DNA of 64,000 bases from Lethocerus indicus (Eukaryota > Arthropoda > Insecta > Hemiptera > Belostomatidae): NCBI GenBank assembly GCA_019843655.1, contig JACDQD010000103.1, forward strand, positions 11,531,501-11,595,500, written 5' to 3'. The notes beneath the pieces are model-generated. The model was not told where the DNA came from. It did no database searches and saw only the letters and a list, made by a program, of their open reading frames with translations. The stretch's first letter is position 1. Each line of letters starts with the position of its first letter. Of this stretch, positions 10,354-23,929 are shown in pieces. The position numbers and the translations under genes were made by a program.

Positions 10354-10950
10354 ATGGGCTGTCCGGAAAGTTCGTGCCCTTGGCGCCCTTCCGATTCGCT
10401 AATTCTGGACGTTTTTGTTCGATTGCTGTCTTCAATTCATCTAATTTGGAGCAATACTTTTCCGAATTTATTGTCTCGTTGTTTGGTAAAAGCTCATAAT
10501 AGAGGATCCCTTTCCAATCCCAGCAGACACAGAGCATTACCTTCTTCGGATGAAGACCGGCTTTTGGGGTGGTTAAAGCTGTTTCATCACGCTTTCCCCA
10601 AGCTTTTACGCTCAACGTTTTTATAAATTATCCATTTTTCTACCCCGTCACTAACTGCTTCAGAAATGGTGTCTCCTCGTTGCGTTTGTAAATTCGATCG
10701 TTGCATTTTTGCCTTTTCGGAAAAAGTAAAGCATTAAATGCCTATAATGCGCTTTGTTTGCTACCATATTCTAAGGCGTATAAAACCGAGAAAAATTAAC
10801 GTATCGTAACCAAACTCTTTTCCAAATATGCCTGAAGTACTGACTTTTAGAATATGTATGCATGTCATTTGTTTTCAATCATTCTGATATACTCAGACCT
10901 GTCCTAATACCACCTATCGAAAATCGGTACGAACTTTCCGGACAACCCAT
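10354..10950 (-). mobile_element. internally deleted mariner transposon
   Basis: Seen: 25-bp terminal inverted repeats with two mismatches (ATGGGCTGTCCGGAAAGTTC at the left; ATGGGTTGTCCGGAAAGTTC inverted at the right), flanked by TA at 10352-10353 and 10951-10952. TA duplications with such ends define mariner. The 597-bp length is under half of a full element (about 1.3 kb). Transposase pieces are on the minus strand. The element lies about 55 bp upstream of the candidate vnd TATA box. Confidence 0.93.
10385..10767 (-). pseudogene. mariner transposase, two deletions
   Basis: Two fragments of a mariner DDE transposase. The N-terminal piece starts at the ATG at 10767 and includes YRHLMLYFFRKGKNAT, the family's opening helix. 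The second piece (about 10,606-10,385) reads RAWGQRDE-like KAWGKRDE, then KVMLCVCWDWKGILYYELLP and QKRPELANRKG, around the second catalytic Asp (CWDWKG). Roughly a hundred residues between the pieces are missing, including the first catalytic Asp. The frame stops at ANRKG exactly where the terminal repeat begins, so the HQDNARPH segment and third Asp are gone. It cannot make active transposase but may be mobilised by a related intact element. Confidence 0.9.
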
Positions 10951-10952
10951 TA

Positions 10953-13900
10953 CATTAAAGTAAATTGGGCACCCGTGAAATTGTAAATTATTACATTGAT
11001 CTGTATACCACTGACGAACAGTGCCGATTAATATTCAGTATAAATCCTCCTTTAGCGTCATCATATACCTTCGAAAACAATTTTTCTTAAAACTATATTC
11101 CCGTTAACCACTCTCAGTCGAATGGAGTGGAGAATTCTGTTATCCTTATTTAAAACGCCATTGTTGAAACTTTACCGATTTATCGACATAACGCCACCTC
11201 GGTATTCTCCCTTTTATTCTGTCTTCGGGCTGTCGGGGGTCTGTCCCTAACATCCATGTAGCATGCAAACGGTGAATTTCCGTCGGGGTTTTTCACGAGC
11301 ACGTTTCCAACATATTTGACTCATATATTATATGTAAAATGGCAATTTTTTTCTATATATAAGATCAAAATATTCCATCGGTTAATTCGAGCAATGAAGG
11401 AGAAATATTAACATTTTTTATGATATAACGTGGCGTAATGATTTACTTAAGTAACCAGTAAACATAGATAATGACGTAATAATTATTACAATGATTATAC
11501 CCGATTAAAGGGCACGTTAATTTCATAATCTTTTTCCTTTATGTTCGCAGTGCTTGAAAATAATAATGTAATTTGTAATTTCTACTGGGAGATGTCGGAT
11601 CGAACGACCGTTCGTGCCAGCCCATTTTAATCACTCCCAGGACAATTAATTTATAATCGAGAGCAACACGCAATTTATGTAACAAGTGCACTTTATTTTC
11701 ATTTTTATTTTTCCGTCCTTTGTTGCCGTCGGTTCGTGTACCGAATTTGGGCCGAATCGATCGGCCGCATTAAAACTGAAGAGATTTCTCTGTATGTAAG
11801 CGGTCGGGCTTGAGCGCTTGGGTTTCGAAACTGGGTCGGCTCCCGACAGCTAATTGTACGGCACGCAATGTCAAATTGCACACAGTGGTTTTCATTGTTG
11901 TCATGGTTTAAGAGTCGCCTCGGGTTCGGAAATGGCATTTTCCAACCACAAGTATTCATATACTCATACCTCCCAATCCTTAAGCTATTGTTCGATGTTT
12001 TCAAAGGAAGGGGCGCCATTTTATTTATACCAAATTTATACATGTTTCTATAATAAACAAACGCAAGAGTCATGATATTTCAAAACCTTGTCTACCCCAA
12101 AACAGGTACCTTAAAATTATGCATATTCTAAATGCGATTAGTGGTCGAATATGTAACTCTGTTTTAGTTTGATTTAACATTTGATTTTAAATATTTGTTA
12201 TTAACTGGAGTCCACTAAAATTTACTAAATATGATTTCCAGTTGACCGGCCTCCATTGGTACTAGAGAGATTTTGGTAGTCCTCAGACCGATCAAGCAAT
12301 AAAGCAGATAATACTTAAACGCGATTGCTCGTCCATTGTACTAAGAGCACTGAAAACGAAAATAAAAACAACCAACCACGATTGGCCTGAGGGTTGAGCG
12401 TCAATAATCTGAATATTCCGTGTCTGCCAGTGGGACTTGCCCACCCCCGCCCCTAATAATGACTACTGAAAACCTCCCCTAGGCCCTTATATAGCGCCCC
12501 AGCAACAACACACATAAAAGCCAGTGCTCTCCAACCGATTGATACCACTTATAAAAACTTTGTCCGTCGTTTTCATTCTGATTCAATGTTCGGTGAATAT
12601 CGTTGCAGAAAGGTGCTTTGAGATTTTCAGATCTTCGCGTTGTGATCCAAAAGCTGCGAATTTCTAATTAACTCTGCATTGTTGACACCTTATTCGGGAG
12701 AAATTCAAATGGGAACGGTAATGCTATTCGAATACAAAAAAAAACCCATAGTACCTCCTTTATTTGAATTATTTGGGAACAGCAACCGGTATTTTGAGTG
12801 TTTGAAGTACCACCAACTTAATGTGATAATGTAATTTTGATGATATGTACTATTGACAATGAGACCAAAACCGGTCTAGCTCCAGCCCTTCACTCGACCG
12901 GCGGGAGGATTCGAGGAAAAAATAGACCCCGGTGGTTGTTTTTTTTTCAATTAAAGTGAGTCACTTATCTCAAGTACTTGTGCATGCACTACCGGGGGCT
13001 TATATTCAAGTAGTCCGCCGCCGCGTAAACATTCGACACTCGATTTTCTCGTAGGGCAGGGGCGATGAACCTATGGCAAGATTTTGCTGGGACGAAACTG
13101 GGACGAAAATTTTCCGGGAAACCGAAATTATCCAAATATTAGGATAATTGACACGAAATATATAACACTAAATGCCAGGACGTAATACTTGACTTCTAAT
13201 ACCGTAGAATTATAGTGAACCATAGGTAGTATCGATTTGATGGAGGCGAAGGTGATTTTTTTGCAAAAGTGTTTACACTTTACATATTTACTTTTTTTCA
13301 TGTAAGTGTCCTCCGATTCAACGTTCATAGTCATTCACAAAAAAAATTCCTACCCAGAGATATCGTAGTATGCCGAATGAGAAACTCATCTGATGACACT
13401 ACAAATAAGGTAAACTCTCAAACGGTTTCTCACATCCGCCGGTGGTATATTTAACAGGTCGGCAACGGTAATCCTCTAAATGGCCAACTTCATAAAGGAA
13501 CCCGGATGGACCCGGGGCTGTCGCGATGAATGGTACCGGTCCTGCAGTCCCGCGGTCCCGCGCTTTAATGGTCCGGGGCCCAAAGGACCGGGAGAATAAA
13601 AAAACGCCCGTTCATTGACGGAATGAAATTGCGTGGAGTCATTGAAAAGTGGCATTCACCGCTAATATCGCCGACAGGCGTGCGGTTGAGCAAAGGCGGT
13701 TCGGGATTGTGAAATTCAGTTCGCGTTCAGCCTGAAAACAGATGTCCCGTTCATAGGCTTCGCTTCGCTTCATTCGAAATTTGAAATTCGTTATAATTTC
13801 CGCTCATATCTTTCACTATTTCACACTCCCAGAAATATATATAGTTAATACGGTGGGATTATCTGAAATAAAACTATGTATTGCAATCCCAAACAAATAG

Positions 13901-16900
13901 AATTAAACCATGACAACCGTGCAAGGATATTACTCACAGGACGATCGGTACTTGTCTATCATAGAACCAAGTAAGCGAGAGAAAATCGCAAGTGTTAATA
14001 TCTATAAACTGATAAGATTCTATGCCTCAATGTGCCAACAGGTATAATAAATAACTAGCTATACGACAAGAGTACTTGGATAAAATATTTTACAAAAATC
14101 TCCAGCGGTCTCCTGTCCACACTTAATCGCATACGGAAAACATATTTCAGTTTCTCTGTAACTCAATCAGAAAGTTTCAGCCAGGAGCTTTAGTAGAGCG
14201 TGAGCCTGCCGGGAGTTGTCACTGAGGACCACTCGACAGAGAGAAGTGTTTCTCGAGGTTTAATCAAGAAATCGTCGGGTTTATTGAAGGAGGGCGGATG
14301 GTGTTTGAACTGGGGGCCCGAATCGCTCTCGGCTAGAGTCACGCGGAAGGTATGCCGTGCCACGGAGATAACCGACGGTATAGGTGGGAATGTTTTCAGG
14401 ATTCGACATATTTCGAGATACGGGTACGTCGGGATCCCAATGTTTATCTTATCTGGGTTATTTCAGTAGACATCTCAGCGCCAAAAACTGATCTGGTCCC
14501 AATAGTAATCCTATTCCGTACGCCATGATTGGAAATTGAGATTTTGAGGTCCGTATTTAATAATTTTTCTTTACGTAAATTAATTCGGCTATTATTATTA
14601 CGTGTAGTCGTGGAGATTTTATATCATTCGATATAAAAAATACTTTCGGGACAAACAACCTTCTAAAATTACAATTATTCAAAAACACGCAAACGAAATG
14701 ATAAAGCTAACAAATCTGAACCTGAACCGCAATTATTTTAATTACAATAAAAACTGAATAAAAAATATAGAAAGTTTAAAGAAAAATTAAACTGCATCAG
14801 CCACTACTTTCGCATTGTAGAGTTCGACACTATTCCAGCCGTAGATTTTAGAGTTGCCTCTCGTCACGCGTGTTAATAGTAGAGTACGTCGGTCCGAAAG
14901 TACTCGAAGGACGCGAAAGGAGTGGATGTTGTTTACAGTGCACGAGTGCACTTCACCGGCTCGTTCATTCTGAATAGTAAACCACATTTTTTCCATTAAT
15001 GACCCTCGACGTTTTATTCGCGTTTTAGAATGGATTTATTTACACAAATAATCACTAATACCGCGGTCGTGAACATAATTCCTGGGGTGTCAATATGGGA
15101 ATATTGGCGCGAATTCGATTCAAACTCTACACAATTGAAAACAGAAAATGTAAAAGTCACATCTCAATTTTGAATACTATCCGATTTTTATAGGATGACC
15201 ACTACTTTCCATACTGCGATCGTTAGGTTTTATTTTCGTCGCGTAAAACTTAATCTCGGCCTTCGCCTAAATAAAATACCGGTTCGCCAAACTGGCGGTA
15301 AACAACCACTAGGGGAAAGTGCTGAGTTCCTACTTGAATCCAAACGTTCCCTCAGGTTCCTTTCTGCAGAAGAGTGCTCGAAGGCTTTCCGAATTAACAG
15401 CTTGGGATAATCGATGAGAATTGTGTATTGTCGGCCGATGTGGCGGCCCAATTATCTTATCGACGGTGTTTATCCCGTCGGAGGGCCACATTTCTCAGCC
15501 AGTGTTATATATTAGAGCTCCCAAAAATCTCCCAATAAAAATCGCAATTAGCCTCGGTTAAACTTTAGTTCAGATTTTGACTATATTCGTATTCACGAAA
15601 GTAGTGAGAAACTGTTTCAAATATCTCACTTTTATGACTTCTCTGATCGGTAGCTTTGTCTTGAATTAGAACGTTTACAGCATTTCTCCTACTTGAGCGC
15701 AATTGGTCTTGCATCTTGTATTTCAAATGCCGGCTAGAGTTGCAAACGCGGGCTTTGCTGGACCCGTACACCGGTACGCCTCTTGGGGGTTTCATTTCTG
15801 GCAAAGTATCAAAATACTCCGAGATAAGTCCGGCAGTAAATATGTCCGCCGGTGAACAGGAGAAAGAGAGATAGGGGCCGTGGGTGCCGAACTTGCCAGA
15901 GGCCCGCTGCCAAATCCTGAAAGACCGCTCCAGCCCTGATGTCCCACTTTATCCTGAAGGATATCATCGAATAGGGGAAAAAGTTGTTATTCTCTGACCC
16001 AATACGGCAACCGAAGAATTATTTTCAAGTAAAGAACTAGAAAATCTTCTAGATTAATAACAATTTTTCCATCATATCTTAGTGCCCAGTTTTGTAAATT
16101 CTTGTATTCGTATACATGTATATAATGACCATTTATGTTTAACACTTTATTTGTAATTATTTATTAATAGAAATCCTGACAGAATTTGTGCTTGCGCAGA
16201 ATAATTACTTATGTGGCTACAACTTAACTGCAAAAACTATATGTTGGAATAATTACCGAATACCATCTAGAATTCCATTCGAGCACTCCCCTTAGAAGTG
16301 GTCATAGGCTGGGAGGGGTTAATAGGTTGGCAAATATTTCGATAACAAGCAAGTAGATTAAAACGCCATTTCCTTAGACCTAGCCTTTAGGATGTTTTAC
16401 GGGTGAAAAGGGACCCGATTGAGTTGTATTTCTTGCGCGTTCGATTTCACGTTTATTTTTCGAAAATAAACGAAACGCGACGAATGTAAATCCTTTAAAT
16501 CTAGTTTTGTAAATCGCTGTTTGGTCTAATATCACCCCTTCGCATTTTTTTTGTAAAAATTTGATTTTAATTCAATTTGGGAGCAGGTGGACACCGCCCT
16601 AACCTTTCAGATCGGTTAATCAGTGTTTACCCCGATGGGCGCGTCCCCTTATCTCAGATCTCGGCAAATATTACCGAGAAAAAATGTGTAAAACCCCACG
16701 TAATATGATCGGTTCGGCTCTCAGAGGCAAGCTTTTCGTTTTGTGGAGGGCTCGATGGATTTGTTCACAAACTATTCCGATTGTTCGCGTGACCGTTCTG
16801 AAAAATTTGAAGAATACATTTTCACCCGTAGTATAATACTCATTCGCCGTATTAAATTGTGCTTAATTGGACTCAAAAGACCAACCGGCAAAAAGCGAAA

Positions 16901-19394
16901 CTTTTTGCGGCTTAAATTTGCTCCGAAATGTTCTGTTTATTTATTAACAGTAGTAATACTCCGCGCAAAATAGCAGTAATAGACCAAATTTCATCATTCG
17001 GTCAAACAAGTCAAAAAAATTACTAATGTAGAATAAAATGAAATAACCTCCACATGACCGCCCTTTTAAACGCGAAAAAACGCGTATCCGAGGCAGTCGA
17101 AACAGATCCAGTACGAAACTTAAAAACCAATTGTACGCCTGTTCTCATGAATATTCGTCTGACCGGACCCTTTTAAACAACGTTCAACAAATTAAACGCC
17201 CCATTGGGATATGATTAGGGGTGTGTTTGTATGTGTGTGACGGGTGCAATGCAGGGACATCTGCCCACCCGAGGCCGCCAATTAGGGGCCCTGACTCCCC
17301 CACCATTTACCGGTTTCAACCGGCAATCGGTTCCGATAGCTTTTTGATTGATTTGTTTTTACACTGTTCCCCCTCAACCCGCTCCGGATAAGAGGAGTGC
17401 ACGGTTTCAAAATAAGTTCCGTTTATTTTTTTTTTATTTTTTTAGAAACTGATTGCGCGGTGAACAACCGGTGAGGGCGAATTAGCTAGCTGTGATAGGT
17501 CCTGAATATTAATTGCCGTATAAAGCTCAAAAGATGTTATTGTAATAAACATTATCAACTGTTATTGTGATATACCTCATTTGCTGAGGTCGAAATAATT
17601 TAGTGATTCTTCACTAATGTATTGATGAATATCCTGTCGGCAAATTATTTATTTTATTTCAGACACCCGATAAAAATCTTTTGGGGTCGTTACAGATAAA
17701 GTGGGCGTTCTTCGATCCGATTGTTCGCCACCGTAGCGAACTCGGCAGTAAATAAACGGGCTGAATATCGAAATTCATCTGGACGTCCGTTTCCACTGTG
17801 TATCTAAAGAGGGCAGGCTGGGATTCGGGTCGGCTGTAGAACGATACCGGGCCCCAATGTAGAGTTATGCCCGCGGGACACGAAACAGGACCGTTAACGG
17901 CGAAAGGGCCGCGGCTTCAGATATCACAACCCTCGTGATACAACGATGGCGTTTAGGCCGGGCCACTTCATTCGTAACGCCGGTTAATTTATTTGAAAAG
18001 AGACAATCGAAATAACGGCCGTGTTCGAAATCGCTCACCCAGCTCAGCGCGCGATTTATCCGTTCTGTCCTAACAGCATATCAGTAACTACACTTTCCGC
18101 CATGACTAGAAATATATTAAGCGACGGTTGCTCGGTGATCGGAGACCTCTCTGCATAACCACCAACAAGGTTTAGATAGAATTTAATGCATTATTTATTT
18201 GTACCCCGGTACTATTTGCTCAATTACGCGATTGTAGTTCATGGAGCCTAAAAATCTGTTCTTCCGATGTAAAAATTTAATTTTTCCTTTTTCCATACCC
18301 GAACGCGATTACTTGATAATGGGCGACGAATCACCCGTAATATTCAAAATACGATTCGTGCATTCGAAAAATTTTCCGAATAATTCCTCCTTGTTCCCGT
18401 TACTCAGTTTAAGATACGGGTGGCTACAACAGTAGTTACCACCAGATCTAAATAGCGGGCAAAAGTTATTAACAAATAGCCGTTCACCGCGTTAGGTATG
18501 AGAATGAGTTTTAAGGAGAGTGAAAACAAATTTAGCCCAGAGCCTAGACCTTTCCCCGGCTTCAAGTTTATAACAGTGCCGAAAGTTCGGCCCCGAACGA
18601 ATATTCGGCCGCAAATTGAGTTAGGAGTGGGCCGGAGCGGAAGTAGAAGCAGAAGAGGGCGGACACAATCAAATTGAATGGGGCCCTGAATATATAAGAA
18701 ACTGTTGTGGGATTGAGCGGGGCGGGTGAGCGTGCCACCCCGAGACGGCACCACTTCAACCCCCGACCGTATCCGAAACCCCCGCCCTCCAATATAGTTT
18801 TCCTTATCTATACTCAATTAGCCCTTTCGTTACCCGAGAGCCGAACACGAAGTAACAGGCCCGGCTTTGTATAATTCCCAACATGTGAGTGCCCCACAGG
18901 TCCACACCCTTCGATATGTGTCGGCAATTAATAATTTTCATTTAAAGCCGTTTTATTTATACCGACGATATGAATAAAACCTTTCTTATTTTTCAAAGTG
19001 TGTAGCATTAATTACTTTGTAAATTAGAGAAAAACGTATGACACCAATGCAGCAACTATCCTGAAAATGATCCCGCAAGGATAAGTATATAAACTCAACA
19101 GTGCGGGGACATTATCAATGGGAAACTTGACTATATTAATGACGAAATTTTAATGACAATTGCGACATGTCTAAATCGGGCTGACCATAGATTGGTGTAG
19201 GAGACAGGAGATGGCACTAAGTACGGTATTCTTAATATACATATGCGTAGTATGCGTGGATGACCAATTCCTAAAGAAACGGTAGTAGTTGATCGATTAT
19301 AATGAAACTTCCGTCCGATCTTATGATACCGTTACTCTGTTTTCTATTCTAGTACGCGGGTGTTTTTCAGCTTTAATAAATTTCTGGTACTCAC
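10953..19394. other. gene desert between vnd and its candidate alternative exon
   Basis: I see no coding exon I can support. The sequence is CpG-rich with AT-rich patches. Open frames such as 14,200-14,469 lack splice context and family resemblance. It is likely intergenic or intronic regulatory sequence for vnd. Confidence 0.5.
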
Positions 19395-19519
19395 GTGTAT
19401 CTGAACTCGTCTTCGGGCTGGTATTCCTGCTGTAGGAGCGACCAGGAGGGGTCGTATGTGGGCTGGTTGCCAGGGTGTTCCTGCTCGTACCCCGGGTACA
19501 TGGTTCCGGCGGCGGCCAT
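19395..19519 (-). CDS. candidate alternative first coding exon, possibly of vnd
   Basis: Minus strand: an ATG at 19519, 41 codons and two bases, then TACAC|GTGAGTACC. The peptide is MAAAGTMYPGYEQEHPGNQP followed by TYDPSWSLLQQEYQPEDEFR and Y, acidic and Tyr/Gln/Pro-rich like a transcription-factor N-terminus. A stop lies about 18 codons upstream in frame. The exit phase (two bases over) fits the single-base entry of vnd exon 2 and would read T|LLDSMKM. A random phase match has a one in three chance, and I do not recognise the peptide in any known Vnd. It could be the first exon of an unrelated minus-strand gene. Composition (codon-like, balanced) differs from neighbouring sequence. Confidence 0.4.
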
Positions 19520-22002
19520 ACTCTCCAGATGGCAGTTCTCACCCTCCACCCTTGATGCTGTACCTGAGTATCCCGCAGGAGTCCTCTATTCCTATCTCTT
19601 TCTCTTTCTCTATTTTCTCTCCTACTACTATTCCTACCTGGTACCTCCGACGACGACCGATAGCCGACTACTGATAATTCAGAGCCACAATAACCGGTTA
19701 TCAGGCCCATACTTCATCCACCTTATCTGTCGTTCATCGAAAGCGCCATCTATAATAAAATCCCGTATTACTAGGTTATCAAACGACCGGGAGCCACTTT
19801 ATTTCCCTTTAATTAAATGTATTTTTTTATTCGTCAATTTTGTTTTAATAGCCCGCATCTAGTCAGAAAATAGTATTTAAATCCTATATTAAATATCCAT
19901 TAATTTAACAAATTTTTCCCTCGCTAAGTGGATTAGTGTATTCTCAATCCAGGGAAATTAGGTCCAGAACGAAGGAATCTCGAAAGATCTTTTGATCTTT
20001 GTTCTTTTAACGATCTAAAATTATTGGCAAAGAACGGATTAATAATAATACACTAGAATTATATCACACTTGTGTGATCTCACGTTCTTCCTAATATAAC
20101 TTTATACTTTATGCGGTTTTATTACTTTCCGGTAACTCTGGAATAACGAACCTATTACAGAGATCGGTTCATGCTAATCCGCGTAATCTTCCGCTTCGCC
20201 TGTTTCCATAATGCAGTTAAGAAATAATTGGAATTCAACTTTGGAATTCAATGGAAGCGCTGACAAATCTCAACGAGGCCGAATGATTTGCAATAATTTG
20301 AGGTACCCGTCTCATTCGATGTTACCCTGAAAATGAACCCCACGCATATCAGATTTGAAAACGACAAATGCAATTTTAATTGGTTCCATTTTATCAAACT
20401 AACCACGGAGAGTAATTAGAAATGGAGTGTTTGAGAAGAGTCTTGTGAACATTTGTTTTGTGATATGCAAACGTGAATGTTTGCACTCGACGTCAATTAA
20501 AGACAATTTAATTGCGCGAATAAAATACAAAATATATTTTTTTAATATGTTAATTAGTTTTCTGTGGGAATGATTAAATGTTTTAGACATAAACTAGCAA
20601 TTGAGAAGCAATCTGTTGCTTTAGACGGTCCTTAAAATCGGTGGAAATTGTATCAAACGGAAGCCCGAAGCTAGAACAGTTTCAACTTGTCGTCAGTAGA
20701 ATTTCGTTAGTTACAGTAAGATAAATATGCACAAATGCTGACGATAAAGCACCCTATCGGCACTATTTCTGTGTGATTATGTTTTCTAAGTCTTTTTGAC
20801 ATTAACTCGATGCAATTAGCCGGTAATTTTCATGGTTTTCATGGTAATACTCACGCGAACGCTGTGCAATATCATTCAATGCTTACGAAGAGGACACGCC
20901 GTAAATATAAAAACATTAGGCAAAAAAACCTCAAGTTTCTGAAAAAGCCGAGTCGCGATTTATTTGTTTTTCAGTCGTGAAATTTGTGTGTGTTTACAGC
21001 AGATAAACTTTTCTAGGCGCCCTTCTCAACTCAATGGGCTCAATGAAAGCACTCGAGTATTTCGAGATGCAATTAGCGTCCGGATTTACCTTTACTTTAG
21101 CTGCCTTATTATGTTTGATTGTTAGTTTTTTAATTCCCTTTTCTTTCTAGATCACAACTTAACCAAATGATCGTATATCGGGACTCCATAAATTAATATT
21201 GGAACATCAAACCTGTTGCTTGAGATTACCATGCGAACCTAATGATGTATGCAGAAAATCGATCTTTTATTTATTTTTTTTACGGGGTTCCACCAAGACA
21301 TCCAACATTTCTCGCATCCAGAGATTCCAATCGAAAGTTCATCGCGAAATCCTGATTCCTCAAGTTCCATTCCCGCCTTACTCCTCATCCTAATTTGCTC
21401 GTCCAGTCACTCTCCTCTATTACCCATGTGTGGTTTCTTTATCGAGACACATGTGAAAAATATACATTCTACTTATAACTGTAATTTTGATTGTGCAAAA
21501 ATAAAAAGTTAAAAAGAAATATTTCTTTTTTTGGTTGGGGGGAAAATTACCAATTTTAAAATTGCATGGTCTAAGCGACCTGCAACACTTATCGAAAAGT
21601 TTCTGTTTGTGGGCTTCTTTAAAAAAAGAAGAGTTAAGCGCTTTATAGTGATTTTGTTTTACTGCAAAAACAATCGTATGACAGATCCGCCCCAGCAAAA
21701 CAAGGCTGAGGAGGCGGAGAACAGAAGTGGTGATGGAAAAAAAAGGTAATTTAAAAACCGGGGTTTTGATGATGTTACTGGTAGTGTGTTATCGATTGAG
21801 GGGGGTCCCAGGTGGATCAGGTGAACTAGTCGCCGGTGTTTATTCTAGTCACCGATAAAGGCGCCTTATCGGGCCTAAACCAGCTCGCACACACGCCAAC
21901 ATTCTACGATAACGGTAATTGTCCACATGATCACCTATCTATCCCTCTGTCTCTCTCCGTCTCCCTCTTCCCTCTCCCTCTCCTCTCAATCTTTCCCTGC
22001 AG
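19520..22002. other. intergenic sequence with a long polypyrimidine tract
   Basis: No supported gene. A TCAGT initiator-like site occurs on the minus strand near 19,680, upstream of the candidate exon. A pyrimidine tract of about 60 bases at 21,938-22,000 runs into TGCAG. Confidence 0.4.
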
Positions 22003-22018
22003 GCGATCCAGACCAGAG
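22003..22018 (+). other. possible 16-nt microexon
   Basis: Plus strand: an exceptionally long pyrimidine tract ends in CCCTGCAG, followed by 16 bases and then AGAG|GTAATC. The acceptor is as strong as any in the window, yet no partner exons are visible. It may be a microexon, an untranslated exon or simply a CT microsatellite that happens to end in CAG. Confidence 0.2.
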
Positions 22019-22340
22019 GTAATCTGAGAGCCCACAACCCCCAACCTCATGTCAACTCCATATACAGTGGTCTGAAGACGTTTAGAATGACAAGAGCCAT
22101 GGGATACCAGATTGGGAACATAAACCAAAGGACCAAAGTGTCTACATAAGCTTTTCCTAGCTACATCAGAACCAATGGGGAGGGGAGGCATAAGAAGATG
22201 CTGATATTACAGAACGCAGACTCGCACTACATAATTGTTTATTGTATAAGGAAGGCTGGAAAGAACTAACCTGACAGGCTGAGGGATGTCTTCAAAGCCA
22301 TTTCTTCAAGAAGGGAGAGCTTGTCAGCGCTCTGAAGACC

Positions 22341-22480
22341 TTAGGCGGATTTGGAACTCTTGCTAGATCGAACGTTGAGGTGCCTTTTCATCTCCTTGAA
22401 AATGCCCCACAAGAGAAAACGGTATGGGCTCCCTGTGACCTTAAGTATTGCACCGAGGTCTTCTTTACGGTAATAATGTA
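22341..22480 (-). pseudogene. possible degraded transposase fragment
   Basis: Minus-strand frame with SPYRFLLWGIFKEMKRHL, reminiscent of the SPxxFxLWGxxKE stretch around the third catalytic residue of Tc1/mariner-type transposases. The acidic residue expected after SPY is Arg here, and no other motif or terminal repeat is seen. Weak. Confidence 0.2.
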
Positions 22481-22689
22481 ATAACATATAAAATCGTGTG
22501 AATCGTAGTAATAATTGATATATGATAGGAACAATTATTGCATTTAAACGAGAAGACAGCATTTGAAGTGCAGTCATAAGCAATAGAAATGAATAAAAAA
22601 CATGGTAACCCAAAATGGTACTGCCAACGTACTAATAACTTCTAAAAGGTTGATTGTACAATAAAAAAAGGTAGAAAAAAATAAAACCA

Positions 22690-23060
22690 TCCATGACATC
22701 TATATACATAACATAAATTTTGTAGATTAGCAATATATTTTCCATATCAGAAATCTATATAATATTTGTCAAATGGCGTGCGTCTGTGTGTGTGTGTGTG
22801 TGTCTTTTCGCTATGCATTTCCAAACGGCTGAACCGATACCCACCAAACTTTTAGCATCTCATGTCCGGTCGGGTCAAGAAGCACCTTTCCAGGTCACAG
22901 GTCATGTCAAAGGTTATAATAAATAAAAATATTTGCCTTTGCATAATTGTATTTCAGGTATTTAATTCGTAAAATCGCCATCAGATGGCTGCACTGCGCG
23001 GAAATGTTTGTTTGGGCGCTGCTAGATAGATCGAACAATTTCCTTCAGAGGCTTTATAAG
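22690..23060. mobile_element. dispersed-repeat remnant, possibly Helitron-like
   Basis: Contains a GTCTGTGTGTG run followed by TTTCGCTATGCATTTCCAAA and CGGCTGAACCGATACCCACC. This kind of string (CTGT-rich run, then ACGGCTGAACCGAT) is common near one end of arthropod Helitron and related non-autonomous elements. No CTRR hairpin end was located, so class and borders are uncertain. Confidence 0.4.
22785..22803. repeat. (TG)n microsatellite
   Basis: About nine TG units inside the dispersed-repeat remnant. Confidence 0.9.
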
Positions 23061-23929
23061 GGATTCAGTTGGTGTGTGAGCATTGTTAATATTGTTCTAT
23101 ATTTTTTAAACTAGAGAAAAACCAGAGGAACTTATCTTACATAGAGAGACCTTTACTCCACAATACGAGGTTACAGCTCACCTACAAACATTATTTCCTG
23201 TCTACCCATTTGTCACTATCATCACAAACGAATCTCCCTTATCGTCTATCCTGTCGCATAAAGTCATACCTCCAAAGAAAAGACTTGGTCATAGCACAAA
23301 AACTTCGCAGGCATAGAAATAAGTGCTTCATTTATTATCTGGTGTTTTCTATCATTGCTCTTATCATAAGAATGTAAAAGGAATCAATTACAAACTTTAA
23401 TTTATTAATTATTATTCACTATTAAAGTTGTTATTCTATTTTGAGTTTTCTGAAGTTTATTATGTTTGTGGAATTTCGTAATATGTACTTTTCATAATCT
23501 TAGTAGGCTAATAATTATTGATTTAAACATTAGATATTTCTCTTTTAATTACCAGTGTTAAAGTAAATATTTTACTGTATGTTAAAGGTGCATGTGATGA
23601 AAGGTAGAGCCATGAAGTATTTTAAAATGTATTTCAGCCATTAACATTGTTATACAATGAGGTAAGACCTACCACCCAATATACAACTCAAAATGAATGG
23701 ATGTTTCAAGAAGGTTTTTGTATATTACAAGTCTAAAAAAATTAATGAATAAAAGAAAACAAAATTAATTAATTAAATAAATAAAAAATAGTTCCAGGAC
23801 TGCAAAATTTATCACTAAATCTTTCAGCTTCTGAAAAGAACTTATTTTTGGTCATTCCAAAAGGATTAAACCAGTTAAATATATTTTTAGAATTCTTTTC
23901 TTTCTAAATAAAGATTATATACTTATATT

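Noticed and set aside
12972..12981. CAAGTACTTG palindrome as a possible NK-2 autoregulatory site
   Set aside because: Lacks the full NK-2 core (T[CT]AAGTG), and such 10-mers are expected by chance in 64 kb.
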